A DNA stretch of 64,000 nucleotides from Rivularia sp. MS3 (GCA_019192545.1 JAHCMI010000026.1:34750-98749); one strand, 5' to 3'; positions 1 through 9,331 are shown, counted from the stretch's first letter. Numbers and translations are program-made. The notes: generated by a model not told the origin, from the letters alone.

Positions 1-1167
1 AAAGAACACCAGGTAGTTGTTCCCCAAATCAAGACGGTGACAGCATTAGGAAGGTTGGAGCCGGAAGGAGATGTGATTAAAATTGCTGGTTCTTCATCAG
101 GGCAAGGCGTTCAAGGAAATAAAATAGATAAGTTATTAGTAAAGGAAGGAGAAGAAGTTAAAGCTCGACAGATAATTGCGATTTTGGATAATAGCGATAA
201 ATTAAAAGCACAATTAGAAAAAGCCAGGGAAACTGTAGCGATCGCACAAGCGAATTTAGCGAAAGTTCAAGCAGGTGCGAAGACTGGAGAAATCGAAGCT
301 CAAAAAGCTGAAATTGCCAGAATTAAAGCGCAATCTTTAGGAGAAGAAAGAGCGCAACTCGAAGCTATATCGAGATTAGAAGCGCAATGGGAAGGAGACA
401 AAGCGACTCAAACAGCAACTATTAGAAGATTAGAAGCAGAATTGAATAATGCTCGTTCGGAATTTCGTCGTTATGAAAGCTTGTATAAAAATGGTGCAAT
501 TTCTCAATCAGATTTTGATAGCAGACGTTTAAAAGTAGATACAGTTTTACAGCAATTAAACGAAGCAAAAGCTGCTTTGGAACGGACTCAAAGTACTGGA
601 AGCAGACAAGTTCGAGAAGCTAAAGCTGTTTTAAGTAGAATTCAAAATGCTAGCAGTCAACAAATAAATTCTGCTGAAGGAACTTTAAGTAAAATTGCTG
701 AAGTTCGTCCGGTGGATGTAGCAGCAGCAAAAGCCGAGTTGAGACAAGCTATAGCAGCAGCAAAGGAAGCAAAAGCTAATTTCGAGCAATCTTTGATTAA
801 GGCACCTACAGATGGTGTAATTTTGAAAATTAACAGTAGAAGTGGGGAAACAGCTTCTAATGATGGGATTGTTGAACTAGGAAAAGTTCAGCAGATGATG
901 GTAGTGGCTGAAGTTTATCAAGCTCATATTGGCAAGATAAAAGAAGAACAAAATGTACGAGTAACTAGTAATTCTTTGGGTGTCGATTTGACGGGTAAAG
1001 TTGATTCTATCGGTTGGCAAATACAGCGTCAAAATGTGATTAATGCCGATCCAAGTGAGAATATTGATGCTCGGGTTGTAGAAGTTAAGGTGCGTTTGGA
1101 TGAAGAGTCTAGTAAAAAAGCTGCTAAATTGACTAATTTGCAAGTGAAGGCAATTTTTGAGTTGTGA
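1..1167 (+). CDS. devB: DevB-type membrane fusion protein of an ABC exporter (5' end outside window)
   Basis: This is the periplasmic adaptor (HlyD/membrane-fusion family) of a DevBCA exporter, which links the inner-membrane ABC pump to an outer-membrane channel. The reading frame stays open to base 1, so the gene starts upstream and its signal anchor is missing; the GTG at 37 is internal. Visible parts are the lipoyl-like first half (VTALGRLEPEGD, then KLLVKEGEEVKARQIIA), a long Ala/Glu/Lys-rich coiled-coil hairpin over about residues 55-250, the returning half (LIKAPTDGVILKI) and a C-terminal beta domain. devC and devA follow on the same strand, with repeats in the 198-bp gap. In Anabaena the DevBCA exporter is needed for the heterocyst glycolipid layer, but these genomes carry several paralogues, so the cargo here is not settled. 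Confidence 0.9.
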   Translation, partial: KEHQVVVPQIKTVTALGRLEPEGDVIKIAGSSSGQGVQGNKIDKLLVKEGEEVKARQIIAILDNSDKLKAQLEKARETVAIAQANLAKVQAGAKTGEIEAQKAEIARIKAQSLGEERAQLEAISRLEAQWEGDKATQTATIRRLEAELNNARSEFRRYESLYKNGAISQSDFDSRRLKVDTVLQQLNEAKAALERTQSTGSRQVREAKAVLSRIQNASSQQINSAEGTLSKIAEVRPVDVAAAKAELRQAIAAAKEAKANFEQSLIKAPTDGVILKINSRSGETASNDGIVELGKVQQMMVVAEVYQAHIGKIKEEQNVRVTSNSLGVDLTGKVDSIGWQIQRQNVINADPSENIDARVVEVKVRLDEESSKKAAKLTNLQVKAIFEL

Positions 1168-1364
1168 TTGGTAATGAGTAATAGGTAATTAGTAATTAGT
1201 AATTATTAAAGGTATTTTTAACTACTTGCTTACTTGATAAAATTACTGATTATAAAAACCGCAGAGACACGAAGTACGCGGAGACAAGAGATAGAGAGAG
1301 ATAGTTATTTTGATTTCTATTTATTGATGTCTTAATACATATTAAATTAAATCCAAAAATCGTT
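1168..1364. repeat. devB-devC spacer with dispersed repeats
   Basis: The spacer starts with a GTAATTA-like heptamer run (about 1170-1205). It also contains one copy of a dispersed element beginning CCGCAGAGACACGAAG at 1259. Related copies lie at 2681-2716 (inverted) and 3528-3549. Confidence 0.6.
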
Positions 1365-2540
1365 ATGCTGGAATTTATTCAACAACTTCAACGTCGCACT
1401 CCTTTGGGGTGGTTGCAGCTTTCACGTCATAAGGGAAGATTTCTTGTCGCGCTTGCGGGAATTACTTTTGCTGATATTCTGATGTTTATGCAGTTAGCTT
1501 TTCAAGCTTCTTTGTTTGAAAGTAATACAAAGCTCAATCGTGCTGTACTTGCAGATATTGTTTTAATTAGTTCTCAAGCTAAAAGTACTTTAAATTTATC
1601 TACATTTCCTCGGAATCGATTATTTGAAGCGTCAGATGTACCTGGTGTTAAAGCAGCAGAGCCGATGTATGTGGGAATGGTGTCTTGGAGAAACCCACAG
1701 ACTAAGAAGAAAGTTCAGGTACAAGCCATTGGATTTAATCCTGAAGTACCTGCTTTAGATATACCCGAGGCTAACGCACAGCTTGATAAAATTCAGTTAC
1801 CGGATAGATTTTTATTCGATAAAGCAGCAAGGGGAGAATACGACGAAGTTTATAGTCAAGTTGAAGCGGGGAAAGAAGTTTCGACGGAAATAGGTAGAAG
1901 AACGATCGCGGTAAATGGATTGTTTAAATTTGGTGCTTCCTTTGCTGCGGATGGGATGTTACTGTCGAGCGATAATAATTATTTACGTTTATTTCCCAAT
2001 CAAAAAGCAAGTAGCGTCAACATTGGTTTAGTTTATCTAGAAGCGGGATATGAAGCTGAAGAAGTTGTAACTCGATTAAAAGAGTATTTACCTGAAGACG
2101 TAAAAGTTCTCACAAGGGAAGGATTTCTACAATTTGAGTTAGACGTACTTACCAAAGAAAGTCCAATCGCTTTTGTTTTTACTTTCGGTGTTGCTATGGG
2201 CTTTTTTATCGGTGTAATTATTGTTTATCAAATCCTTTCTACAGACGTAAATTCCCATTTAAAAGAATACGCGACGTTTAAAGCAATGGGTTATGGGAAT
2301 AATTACTTATTAGGAGTAATTTTTGAAGAAGCAATTATCATCGCCACGGTTGGTTTTATTCCCGGATTCTTTATTCCGTTGGGATTATATCATTTAGCAG
2401 CAACAGCAACTAATTTACCTATTTACATGACAGTTTCGCGAGCGATTACTGTTTTCATTTTGACTTTAATTGTCTGTGCAATTTCCGGAGGAATCGCAAC
2501 TCAAAAACTACAGTCTGCTGACCCAGCGGATATGTTTTAA
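1365..2540 (+). CDS. devC: DevC-type ABC exporter permease
   Basis: This is the membrane permease of the DevBCA exporter, a MacB/FtsX-like protein that pairs with DevA and DevB. The 391 residues fit the DevC family. There is an N-terminal helix (about residues 25-50, FLVALAGITFADILMFMQLA), a large periplasmic domain (about 55-270), and three C-terminal helices (about 275-300, 325-350 and 365-385) ending in the family-like tail LQSADPADMF. The start MLEFIQQLQRRTPLGWLQL is typical, with the cytoplasmic segment ahead of helix 1. A run of CAGTGAA-type heptamers begins directly after the stop codon. Confidence 0.92.
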   Translation: MLEFIQQLQRRTPLGWLQLSRHKGRFLVALAGITFADILMFMQLAFQASLFESNTKLNRAVLADIVLISSQAKSTLNLSTFPRNRLFEASDVPGVKAAEPMYVGMVSWRNPQTKKKVQVQAIGFNPEVPALDIPEANAQLDKIQLPDRFLFDKAARGEYDEVYSQVEAGKEVSTEIGRRTIAVNGLFKFGASFAADGMLLSSDNNYLRLFPNQKASSVNIGLVYLEAGYEAEEVVTRLKEYLPEDVKVLTREGFLQFELDVLTKESPIAFVFTFGVAMGFFIGVIIVYQILSTDVNSHLKEYATFKAMGYGNNYLLGVIFEEAIIIATVGFIPGFFIPLGLYHLAATATNLPIYMTVSRAITVFILTLIVCAISGGIATQKLQSADPADMF

Positions 2541-2575
2541 CAGTGAACAGTAAGCAGTGAACAGTGAGCAGTTAT
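2541..2575. repeat. CAGTGAA-type heptamer array (STRR)
   Basis: Five 7-bp units (CAGTGAA, CAGTAAG, CAGTGAA, CAGTGAG, CAGTTAT) abut the devC stop codon. The same family recurs at 9311-9331 and, on the other strand as ACTGTTG units, at 15115-15156. Such short tandemly repeated sequences are characteristic of heterocystous cyanobacteria. Confidence 0.75.
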
Positions 2576-2680
2576 TAGTTATTAAGTAACTTATAATTCT
2601 TCACTTATAAGTCGTAACTATTAAATTTTACAATCCAAAATTTTAAATGACTAGTAAACCAACTATTTAAATCTAATCTC

Positions 2681-2716
2681 TTTACCTCTTCCTCTGCGCT
2701 CTCTGTGTCTCTGCGG
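2681..2716 (-). repeat. Dispersed CCGCAGAG repeat, inverted copy
   Basis: Read on the minus strand, it begins CCGCAGAGACACAGAGAGCG, closely like the copies at 1259-1284 and 3528-3549. Copies of opposite orientation therefore bracket devC, and this copy with the third brackets devA. Confidence 0.6.
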
Positions 2717-2768
2717 TTATTAATAATCAATATTTAAAACAAAAATCAGCAAATACATCTATATAAAT

Positions 2769-3488
2769 ATGAAAGATAAATTAATCAAACAGCCAGCAAT
2801 TTCAATCCACAATCTTAATCATTACTTTGGTAAAGGTCAACTTCGCAAACAGGCTTTGTTTGATATCAATTTAGATATACAAGCTGGTGAAATAATTATC
2901 ATGACTGGCCCGTCTGGTTCTGGTAAAACGACGCTTCTCACTATTTGTGGTGGTTTACGTTCGGCTCAAGAAGGAAGCGTTAAAGTATTAGGAAAAGAAT
3001 TATGTGGTGCTTCTGCGAAACAATTAACAATTGCCAGACGCAATCACGGTTATATCTTCCAAGCACATAATTTACATGAAAGTTTAACCGCGCTGCAAAA
3101 CGTGCGAATGGGATTAGAAGTTCACCCACATATTTCGGCTCCAGAAATGCATCAAAAATCGATTGAAATGTTAGAAATAGTTGGATTGGGAGAAAGAGTC
3201 AATTATTATCCCGATGATTTATCTGGTGGACAAAAACAAAGAGTTGCCATCGCACGCGCTCTTGTTAGTCAACCAAAAATTGTATTAGCAGATGAACCCA
3301 CTGCTGCACTTGATAAAAAAACCGGACGCGATGTAGTTAATATTATGCAGAAACTCGCGAAAGAACAAGGCTGTACGATTTTGATGGTCACTCATGATAA
3401 TCGTATTTTAGATATTGCCGACCGGATTGTTTATATGGAAGATGGAAAGTTAGCTCCTCTACCAGCATCGATGGAAGCTTCGCATTAG
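2769..3488 (+). CDS. devA: DevA-type ABC exporter ATPase
   Basis: This is the ATP-binding subunit of the DevBCA exporter, a cytoplasmic ATPase that drives the DevC permease. All the ABC motifs are present: Walker A GPSGSGKTT (about residue 47), Q-loop IFQAHN, signature LSGGQKQR, Walker B IVLADEP and the switch histidine in MVTHD. The length of 239 residues is normal for the LolD/MacB-like DevA branch. It is the last gene of the devBCA set; 196 bp with another dispersed repeat separates it from the flavin monooxygenases. Confidence 0.93.
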   Translation: MKDKLIKQPAISIHNLNHYFGKGQLRKQALFDINLDIQAGEIIIMTGPSGSGKTTLLTICGGLRSAQEGSVKVLGKELCGASAKQLTIARRNHGYIFQAHNLHESLTALQNVRMGLEVHPHISAPEMHQKSIEMLEIVGLGERVNYYPDDLSGGQKQRVAIARALVSQPKIVLADEPTAALDKKTGRDVVNIMQKLAKEQGCTILMVTHDNRILDIADRIVYMEDGKLAPLPASMEASH

Positions 3489-3527
3489 TATTACTTTTTT
3501 CGGGTAGAAGAATTACCGATAAAAAAA

Positions 3528-3549
3528 CCGCAGAGAGCGCAGAGAAAAG
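3528..3549 (+). repeat. Dispersed CCGCAGAG repeat, third copy
   Basis: CCGCAGAGAGCGCAGAGAAA lies downstream of devA in the same orientation as the copy at 1259. It could act as a weak hairpin or 3' processing element, but no function is shown. Confidence 0.5.
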
Positions 3550-3684
3550 ATATATAGAGGAATAAGTCATATTGAAAAGAGAAGTAATAGTTTGTAATTA
3601 ATCAAAAGTCAATTAATTTTAAACAATCTGTTATTTGGAAAATAAATACAGAATTATCAAAACAGAAAATTAGGAGGAATAAAC

Positions 3685-5253
3685 ATGAAAACAGATGTAA
3701 TAATTATTGGTGCTGGGCCAACCGGACTTTCTCTAGCTTGTCAATTAATTAGATATGGAATTGATTTTGTAATTATTGAAAAAAACGCAAGTATCACCCA
3801 TCTTTCTAAAGCCCTAGGCGTTCACGCTCGAACCTTGGAAATCTACGAGCAATTAGGTTTAGCAAAACAAGCAGTAAAACAAGGTGCGATCGCCGAAAAA
3901 TTGCGATTGATTGCAAAGGGTAAAATTCGCGACGGGATTAATTTATCTGATACGGGTAAGAATCTCAGCCCCTATCCATACATGCTTGTTTTAGAGCAAA
4001 GTAAAAACGAGCAGTTGCTTTATGATTATCTGCAAAGTCATCAGAAAGAAGTTCTATGGAATACTACTCTGGAAAGCTTTTCACAAGATGATACAGGAGT
4101 TCTTGCTGTAGTTAAAAACGATGAAAATCCATCTCAAACCATCGAAGCAAAATATCTCGTCGGTTGTGACGGAGCTAGAAGTCAGGTAAGAAAGTCATTA
4201 GGATTATCTTTTACAGGTAGTACCTTAGAAGAAGTATTTTATGTCGCTGACATGGAAGTTGATTGGGATATAGAAGACGATAGCCTGTATGCTTGTCTGG
4301 GAAAAGACTCTTTCGTGGGTTTCTTTCCGATGGAAGGTGAAAAATGTTGGCGTATTGTTGGTAATCTTCCTCAAAAGGCTTCTGAAATAAAAGCATCTGC
4401 GGGTGAAATAGAGGTAGATTACGAAGAAATCGAGCAGAAGATTAGAACTCAAACTCAACTAGATTTCGACATTATCAAAGTCAACTGGTTTTCCAGCTAT
4501 TTAGTTCATAGTCGTCGAGTAGAACAGTTTTCTCAAGGTAGATGTTTCCTTGCTGGAGATGCTGCTCATATACATACACCTGCTGGCGGGCAAGGAATGA
4601 ATACGGGCATTCAAGATGCTTACAATTTAGTTTGGAAATTAGCTTTTGTTCTTAAAGGTTATGCTCGCGAATCGCTGCTTGATTCTTACAATCAAGAGCG
4701 TTTAGAAAATGCTAATAACCTTTTAGAAACAACTGACGAAGCTTTTGAATTAGGAGCTGGTTCTGATTTTCTAGTCAGTTTTATTAGGACAGTTATTATT
4801 CCACCTTTGGCAAAGCATATTTTCAAATTAGGAGTTGTTCAAAGGTCAGCATTTTCGTTACTTTCTCAAATTGGTATTAGTTATCCAGATAGTGTTTTAA
4901 GCAATCATTCAGATGATAGTAAACTCAAGGTCAAAGCTGGAGATAGGATGCCATATTTTCTGGTTGATGGTAAAAGTATTTACGATAAATTGCATCAACC
5001 ATTATTCCATCTAATTACGTTCTCAGACGGACGAAATCCAGAGCAAGATTTAACAGAAAAAATTGAATATGAATACAATCATTTAGTTGATTATCACTCT
5101 ATTCCTCTTTATCCACATATTGCAGAAATATTCGGAACGAACGAATCTTTTAGTATATTGCTCAGACCAGATAATTATATCGGCTTTATCTCTCAAAACG
5201 TTTCCTTAGATAAATTAGAAAATTATTTTGCGAAAAATGAAATGCAATACTAG
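3685..5253 (+). CDS. FAD-dependent aromatic-type monooxygenase (PheA/TfdB/UbiH group)
   Basis: This is a group A flavoprotein hydroxylase that would use NAD(P)H and oxygen on a ring or polyketide-type substrate. It shows the N-terminal dinucleotide motif GAGPTGLSLACQL (residues about 8-20), the middle DG-type motif VGCDGARSQVRK (about residue 158), and the FAD ribityl motif GDAAHIHTPAGGQGMNTGIQDA (the core is GDAAH, about residue 291). A thioredoxin-like C-terminal domain is probable. The ATG has a strong ribosome site, AGGAGGA, 8 bp upstream. The next gene is a second enzyme of the same family, so this is a tandem pair. The substrate cannot be read from the sequence. Confidence 0.88.
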   Translation: MKTDVIIIGAGPTGLSLACQLIRYGIDFVIIEKNASITHLSKALGVHARTLEIYEQLGLAKQAVKQGAIAEKLRLIAKGKIRDGINLSDTGKNLSPYPYMLVLEQSKNEQLLYDYLQSHQKEVLWNTTLESFSQDDTGVLAVVKNDENPSQTIEAKYLVGCDGARSQVRKSLGLSFTGSTLEEVFYVADMEVDWDIEDDSLYACLGKDSFVGFFPMEGEKCWRIVGNLPQKASEIKASAGEIEVDYEEIEQKIRTQTQLDFDIIKVNWFSSYLVHSRRVEQFSQGRCFLAGDAAHIHTPAGGQGMNTGIQDAYNLVWKLAFVLKGYARESLLDSYNQERLENANNLLETTDEAFELGAGSDFLVSFIRTVIIPPLAKHIFKLGVVQRSAFSLLSQIGISYPDSVLSNHSDDSKLKVKAGDRMPYFLVDGKSIYDKLHQPLFHLITFSDGRNPEQDLTEKIEYEYNHLVDYHSIPLYPHIAEIFGTNESFSILLRPDNYIGFISQNVSLDKLENYFAKNEMQY

Positions 5254-5509
5254 TAGTTCTTTTCATTAGCTTTTATGGTTAAAACGAAAAGACTGAAAAA
5301 ATCCCCCAATCCTAACCCTCACCTATCATTTTTAATCAAAACGAATATTAGTACTCCACCACATTAATTGCGAGGGCTTATTAACGGATTTAAAAAACCC
5401 TTCTAGAGCGTACAGAAAGAAAGTTCAGAGGATTAAATTCCTTTTCGTTTAAACCTAAAGTGAAAAAACATTTATAGTATTTAACTCAAAAATAAAAAGG
5501 AAATTTCTT

Positions 5510-7114
5510 ATGTCACATAAAACAGATGTTCTAGTTGTCGGTGCTGGCCCTACAGGTTTAACTGTTGCTATCGAACTCGCACGACGCAACGTCAAGGTAC
5601 GAATTATAGAAAAACGAAGCCAGCCATCTACCCGTAGTAAAGCTTTGGTAGTACATGCGCGCACCTTAGAGTTTTTAGATATTTTGGGTGTTGCTGAAGA
5701 ATTAATCCAACGCGGTTATACATCTCCGGGAATCGACTTTAGTGCAGATGCACAAAACCCCCTGCGAGCTAATATGTACGGGCTTGATACGCGGTTTCCC
5801 TACATTTTAATTTTGCCTCAAGCTGAAACCGAAGCAATTTTAGAGAATCGTCTCAATCAACTTGGTGTAGAAGTCGAAAGGAATAGCAGTTTGACTCATT
5901 TCCAAGAAACTGAAACAGGAGTCTGCGCTACTGTCGAATATCAAGATGACTCTCAAGCTGATATTGAAGCTAAATATTTGGTAGGTGCAGATGGTTCGCG
6001 CAGCACGGTAAGACAAGGGCTGAATTTACCTTTTGAAGGTTCTCCCTATTCTTGGACTGCATTTCTAGGTGATATTCAGATGGAAGGACATCACGCTGAA
6101 GGTGGAACAGAACAGCATTCTAACGACAGAGGTTTAGCTTTTATCGTACCTTTTGATGACGGTTCCCATCGTATAGTTACTATTGACCGCAAATATCAGA
6201 ATCAACCTAAAGGGCGCGAACTGGATTTAGACGAACTGCAAGAATCCATTAGCGCTATTTTAGAAAAACCTGTTTCCTTGAGTCAGCCTAAATGGTTATC
6301 GCGATGGGGTTCCGAATTACGTTTAGCTCCTAGATATCAGGTTGGAAGAGTGTTTATCGCTGGTGATGCAGCCCATACCCACAGCCCTGCTGGTGGTCAA
6401 GGAATGAATACGGGTATCCAAGATGGCTTTAATCTCGGTTGGAAACTTGCTTTTGCGGTTAAAGGTATCTCCCCTGAAACTATTCTCAATACCTACGATA
6501 CAGAACGCCATAAAATAGGCGATCGCATCTTACGTACAAGTGACTTCTTGTTACGTAGTTTACTCTTACGCCAACGCTTATTAAGACAAATGCGGGAATT
6601 AATTTTTCGGATTTTTATTCCCCTGCCATTTGTACAACGAAAACTGGCTCAAAATTTATCGGGTTTAGGAGTTAGTTACGAAACAGGAGAAGGTATTGCA
6701 GGAAAGCGCATACCAGACATGGAATTTATCAATGTAAAACACGAACAAGTAAGACTTTACGAACTTCTACGCTTTCGGGGCTATACCTTAATTATGTTTA
6801 TCGATCCCTTGCAAGCTCAATCCCAACGCAAACAGATAGAGCAGATTGTTGAAAGCAGCGACGAAATGTTGCAGTTAAATGTAATTTTAAACAATGGTTT
6901 GCCGCAGTTACATGACTTTGGGGCTAATACATTGGTAGATTATCGCGGCGATTTTGAAACCAAACTTGGCGCAAAAACTGGTCGGATTCTTTTATTACGT
7001 CCAGATGCTTACGTTGCATTTGATATAGATAATCTTGATGCAACTGCTTTTGAAAAACAATTAAAGCAATGGAAGAATACACGCTCACTTTCGGTAACTG
7101 CTAATTCTGTTTGA
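5510..7114 (+). CDS. Second FAD-dependent aromatic-type monooxygenase
   Basis: A 534-residue group A flavin hydroxylase, clearly homologous to its upstream neighbour. Motifs are GAGPTGLTVAIELARR at the N-terminus, VGADGSRSTVRQ in the middle, and GDAAHTHSPAGGQGMNTGIQ near residue 287. The C-terminal part (from about residue 390) looks like the thioredoxin-like domain of phenol-hydroxylase relatives. The ATG at 5510 follows AAGGAAA. The 256-bp gap from the first copy suggests separate or loosely coupled transcription. The two proteins have clearly diverged, so this is an old duplication or successive recruitment. Substrate unknown. Confidence 0.88.
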   Translation: MSHKTDVLVVGAGPTGLTVAIELARRNVKVRIIEKRSQPSTRSKALVVHARTLEFLDILGVAEELIQRGYTSPGIDFSADAQNPLRANMYGLDTRFPYILILPQAETEAILENRLNQLGVEVERNSSLTHFQETETGVCATVEYQDDSQADIEAKYLVGADGSRSTVRQGLNLPFEGSPYSWTAFLGDIQMEGHHAEGGTEQHSNDRGLAFIVPFDDGSHRIVTIDRKYQNQPKGRELDLDELQESISAILEKPVSLSQPKWLSRWGSELRLAPRYQVGRVFIAGDAAHTHSPAGGQGMNTGIQDGFNLGWKLAFAVKGISPETILNTYDTERHKIGDRILRTSDFLLRSLLLRQRLLRQMRELIFRIFIPLPFVQRKLAQNLSGLGVSYETGEGIAGKRIPDMEFINVKHEQVRLYELLRFRGYTLIMFIDPLQAQSQRKQIEQIVESSDEMLQLNVILNNGLPQLHDFGANTLVDYRGDFETKLGAKTGRILLLRPDAYVAFDIDNLDATAFEKQLKQWKNTRSLSVTANSV

Positions 7115-7244
7115 ATATGAATTTTGGGTGATAGTTTATCTAAAACTTAGTTTAAACTTACTCAATCAAACGTTTGATTCTAGGCATATAAGTAGGTGAA
7201 CAAAAATATTTACCGTCATTGCGTAATTAATTATGTTGAACTAC

Positions 7245-7577
7245 TTACATCTTAAAAACTTCTTGCAGAAGTATGGGAAAGGGTGAAAATAAGCCTTGAT
7301 TAATTTTTGCTCTTTCTCTTTTTTTACCAATAAGCAAAAAACTCACTTTATTATGAATTGCTAATGCACGAGCAAATACATCCAAACAAAATTCAACTCG
7401 CTGCCGTGGAGACACTTGCTTGTATCTGCTGTAATCGCCATAGTAACGACTCAAGTCTATTGAGGTTTCGTCAATCAGCGAACTTTGTGCAAGTAATGAT
7501 TTAAGTTCTTCAAATTCTACAATTCTATCTTCAAGTTTTGCCCCGGTAAAATCGGCGAAAAGATGTATTACTTTCAA
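7245..7577 (-). CDS. Hypothetical protein, possible gene fragment
   Basis: The frame would encode 110 residues from a TTG start (KVIHLFADFTGAKLEDRI...) with a charged, helical look (ETSIDLSRYYGDYSRYKQ). I do not recognise a family. Its 5' end runs directly into the broken Uma2 gene on the opposite strand, so it may be a rearranged piece. No convincing ribosome site is visible. It could equally be non-coding. Confidence 0.3.
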   Translation of the reverse strand: MKVIHLFADFTGAKLEDRIVEFEELKSLLAQSSLIDETSIDLSRYYGDYSRYKQVSPRQRVEFCLDVFARALAIHNKVSFLLIGKKRERAKINQGLFSPFPILLQEVFKM

Positions 7578-7831
7578 TTGAAATCGCCGATTCTTCTACA
7601 AAATACTACCAAGAAGTGAAATTAAAACTTTATGCTCAAGCTGGTATTTTATATTATTGGATATTTAATCTAATCGAAAACTGTTTAGAAACTTATAACT
7701 AACCTTTTCAAGATATGCAAGGTAAATTTGGCTATCGTCAGAAAGTTATTTATCTTCCCAACGAAACAGTTAATCTACCTTGTTTTCCAGAATTAATATT
7801 AGATTTATCTCAAATATCTCCAGTGCAATAG
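7550..7831 (+). pseudogene. Broken Uma2-family (DUF820) endonuclease
   Basis: The plus-strand frame reads DVLLSIEIADSSTKYYQEVK, then LKLYAQAGILYYWIFNLIEN and CLETYN, a stop codon, and PFQDMQGKFGYRQKVIYLPN before ending ISPVQ at 7831. This is the C-terminal half of a Uma2 protein, a PD-(D/E)XK-fold family greatly expanded in cyanobacteria. The N-terminal half is missing and a TAA interrupts the frame at about 7697-7699. It is a decayed remnant next to the minus-strand hypothetical. Confidence 0.75.
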
Positions 7832-7857
7832 TTTATGGCTAAATCTAAATAACTATA

Positions 7858-7895
7858 TTCTTGTGGTACGGGCATCCTTGCCCGTTTTTAATTAG
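7858..7895. repeat. Dispersed TTCTTGTGG...GGGCATCCTTGCCC hairpin repeat
   Basis: The GGGCATCCTTGCCCG core can form a short hairpin followed by TTTTTAATT, so it may help terminate transcripts from the left. Related sequences occur around 11398, 34012 and 38141. Confidence 0.45.
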
Positions 7896-7903
7896 AAATA
7901 AAT

Positions 7904-9292
7904 TTATATCAACTTTTCCATCGCCTTTTGCAAATCATTAGTAAAATCCCCAACTGCAATTCTGGCAGCTTTACGATTCTTTTGATAATCCTCAAATCTA
8001 TCAGAAATAGACATGGGTTCCCCAATAGTAATGTTTGCTTTTTGTTTCCCCAATTTAGGACGTTTAAAAGGATTACCACCTTTGATTCTAGCTACCACAT
8101 CCCATAAAATTAAGGTGGTTTCAGCAAATCTTTCTGCTGTCGGTTTTTCCCTGACATATTTACCCGTCACTGCCACAAAGCTTTCCACTAAACGCATATG
8201 CCACATTCTTAAGTTTGCTTCTTCTGCAACTCTATCGGCTAATCTTTTTTCGATAATAGATAATGATTTATTGTCTTTAAAATCTTCTCTAAAAATATAG
8301 TTCCAACCAGCTTGCTCGACTCGACGGCAGCGGTCGTTAAAGTTACCTTTAGGCAGTAAATCAAAATATTCTTCGGATACTTTTAAAGCTGTATTTAATA
8401 AAGCTTTCAAACGTGTGGCTATCGCTTCGTTACCGTCGCTTGTTTCGATTTCTGTAGTTTTTACTTCTGATGAATGATGATAAAAACGCTTGTAAAAATC
8501 TTCCATGACAGTTAATAAATTTTCTGCCAAACGAATTAATCTTGGATAAAGCCTTTCTTGCGGTAAAGCTGTATCAAAACCGCTATCATCTACGGTTAAA
8601 CCGCTGGCTTCTTCTAATTCGCTTAATAATTTGTTTATTGATTCCCAAGGTGGACTTACATAACTGTATTTAATTCCCACTGGTAAAATAAAAACTTGTT
8701 CGCTGCGTCCGGCTTTTTGTAAATCTTCGGCACACCAAAAGCCTAGCTGCGCTATCCCTGGTTCTAAAGGGCTGATAATTTCGGAAAGTCCATTTGTAGC
8801 TCCTTCTGGTGCAGCACCCATCGGAAAATTTGCTTCTGCAAATAAATTTCGAGCCGACTTTAATCCAGTCCAATCTGCTTTACCTCGCTGTATGGGCGTA
8901 CCACCCATACGCGATAAATACCAACCAACGTGAGAACCTGCCCACAAAGGAATTCCTCTGTCGTAAATAAAATGAGCGTGAACTGGATAATTTAATTTAA
9001 TTTTTTCTTGTTTTGCTACTTTCGGTACTATATGGGAAAACAAATAACCCAGTGAAAAAGGATCTTCTACTTGTGGATGACGGAACGCTAGGAGAAAACG
9101 AATCTTTTTTTGCTGGAATTCGTTGACTAATTTTACTAAAGTTTTGACGTTTTCTGCTTCAATTTGACTAATAATGGTTTGCGAACGTATCCAAGCTGGT
9201 AGCAATAGCTGGGTAATTCGTAAGACGTATGGATTAAATGCTGGCGGAATAAATTCTAGAGGTGCTTGGGCTTGATGAATCGCGAGGGACAA
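7904..9292 (-). CDS. 1-acylglycerol-3-phosphate acyltransferase-like protein (PlsC/LPLAT family)
   Basis: This looks like a glycerophospholipid acyltransferase-type protein. It has the catalytic H-x4-D box (RHPQVEDPF) and the downstream EG box (APEGATNGLSE) in the proper order and spacing. I place the start at the TTG at 9292, which has an excellent AAGGAG site 8 bp upstream. The longer frame, to an ATG at 9349, adds 19 residues encoded by a CAGTGAA-type repeat and is unlikely to be real. The C-terminal 200 residues are helical and not part of the core PlsC domain. Its exact acyl acceptor is unknown. Confidence 0.8.
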   Translation of the reverse strand: MSLAIHQAQAPLEFIPPAFNPYVLRITQLLLPAWIRSQTIISQIEAENVKTLVKLVNEFQQKKIRFLLAFRHPQVEDPFSLGYLFSHIVPKVAKQEKIKLNYPVHAHFIYDRGIPLWAGSHVGWYLSRMGGTPIQRGKADWTGLKSARNLFAEANFPMGAAPEGATNGLSEIISPLEPGIAQLGFWCAEDLQKAGRSEQVFILPVGIKYSYVSPPWESINKLLSELEEASGLTVDDSGFDTALPQERLYPRLIRLAENLLTVMEDFYKRFYHHSSEVKTTEIETSDGNEAIATRLKALLNTALKVSEEYFDLLPKGNFNDRCRRVEQAGWNYIFREDFKDNKSLSIIEKRLADRVAEEANLRMWHMRLVESFVAVTGKYVREKPTAERFAETTLILWDVVARIKGGNPFKRPKLGKQKANITIGEPMSISDRFEDYQKNRKAARIAVGDFTNDLQKAMEKLI

Positions 9293-9310
9293 AGTTATTT
9301 TCTCCTTAAA

Positions 9311-9331
9311 CAGTGAACAGTGAGCAGTTAG
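9311..9331. repeat. CAGTGAA-type heptamer units upstream of the acyltransferase
   Basis: Three units (CAGTGAA, CAGTGAG, CAGTTAG) lie just upstream of the ribosome site of the acyltransferase gene. They create a spurious N-terminal extension in its frame. Confidence 0.6.
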
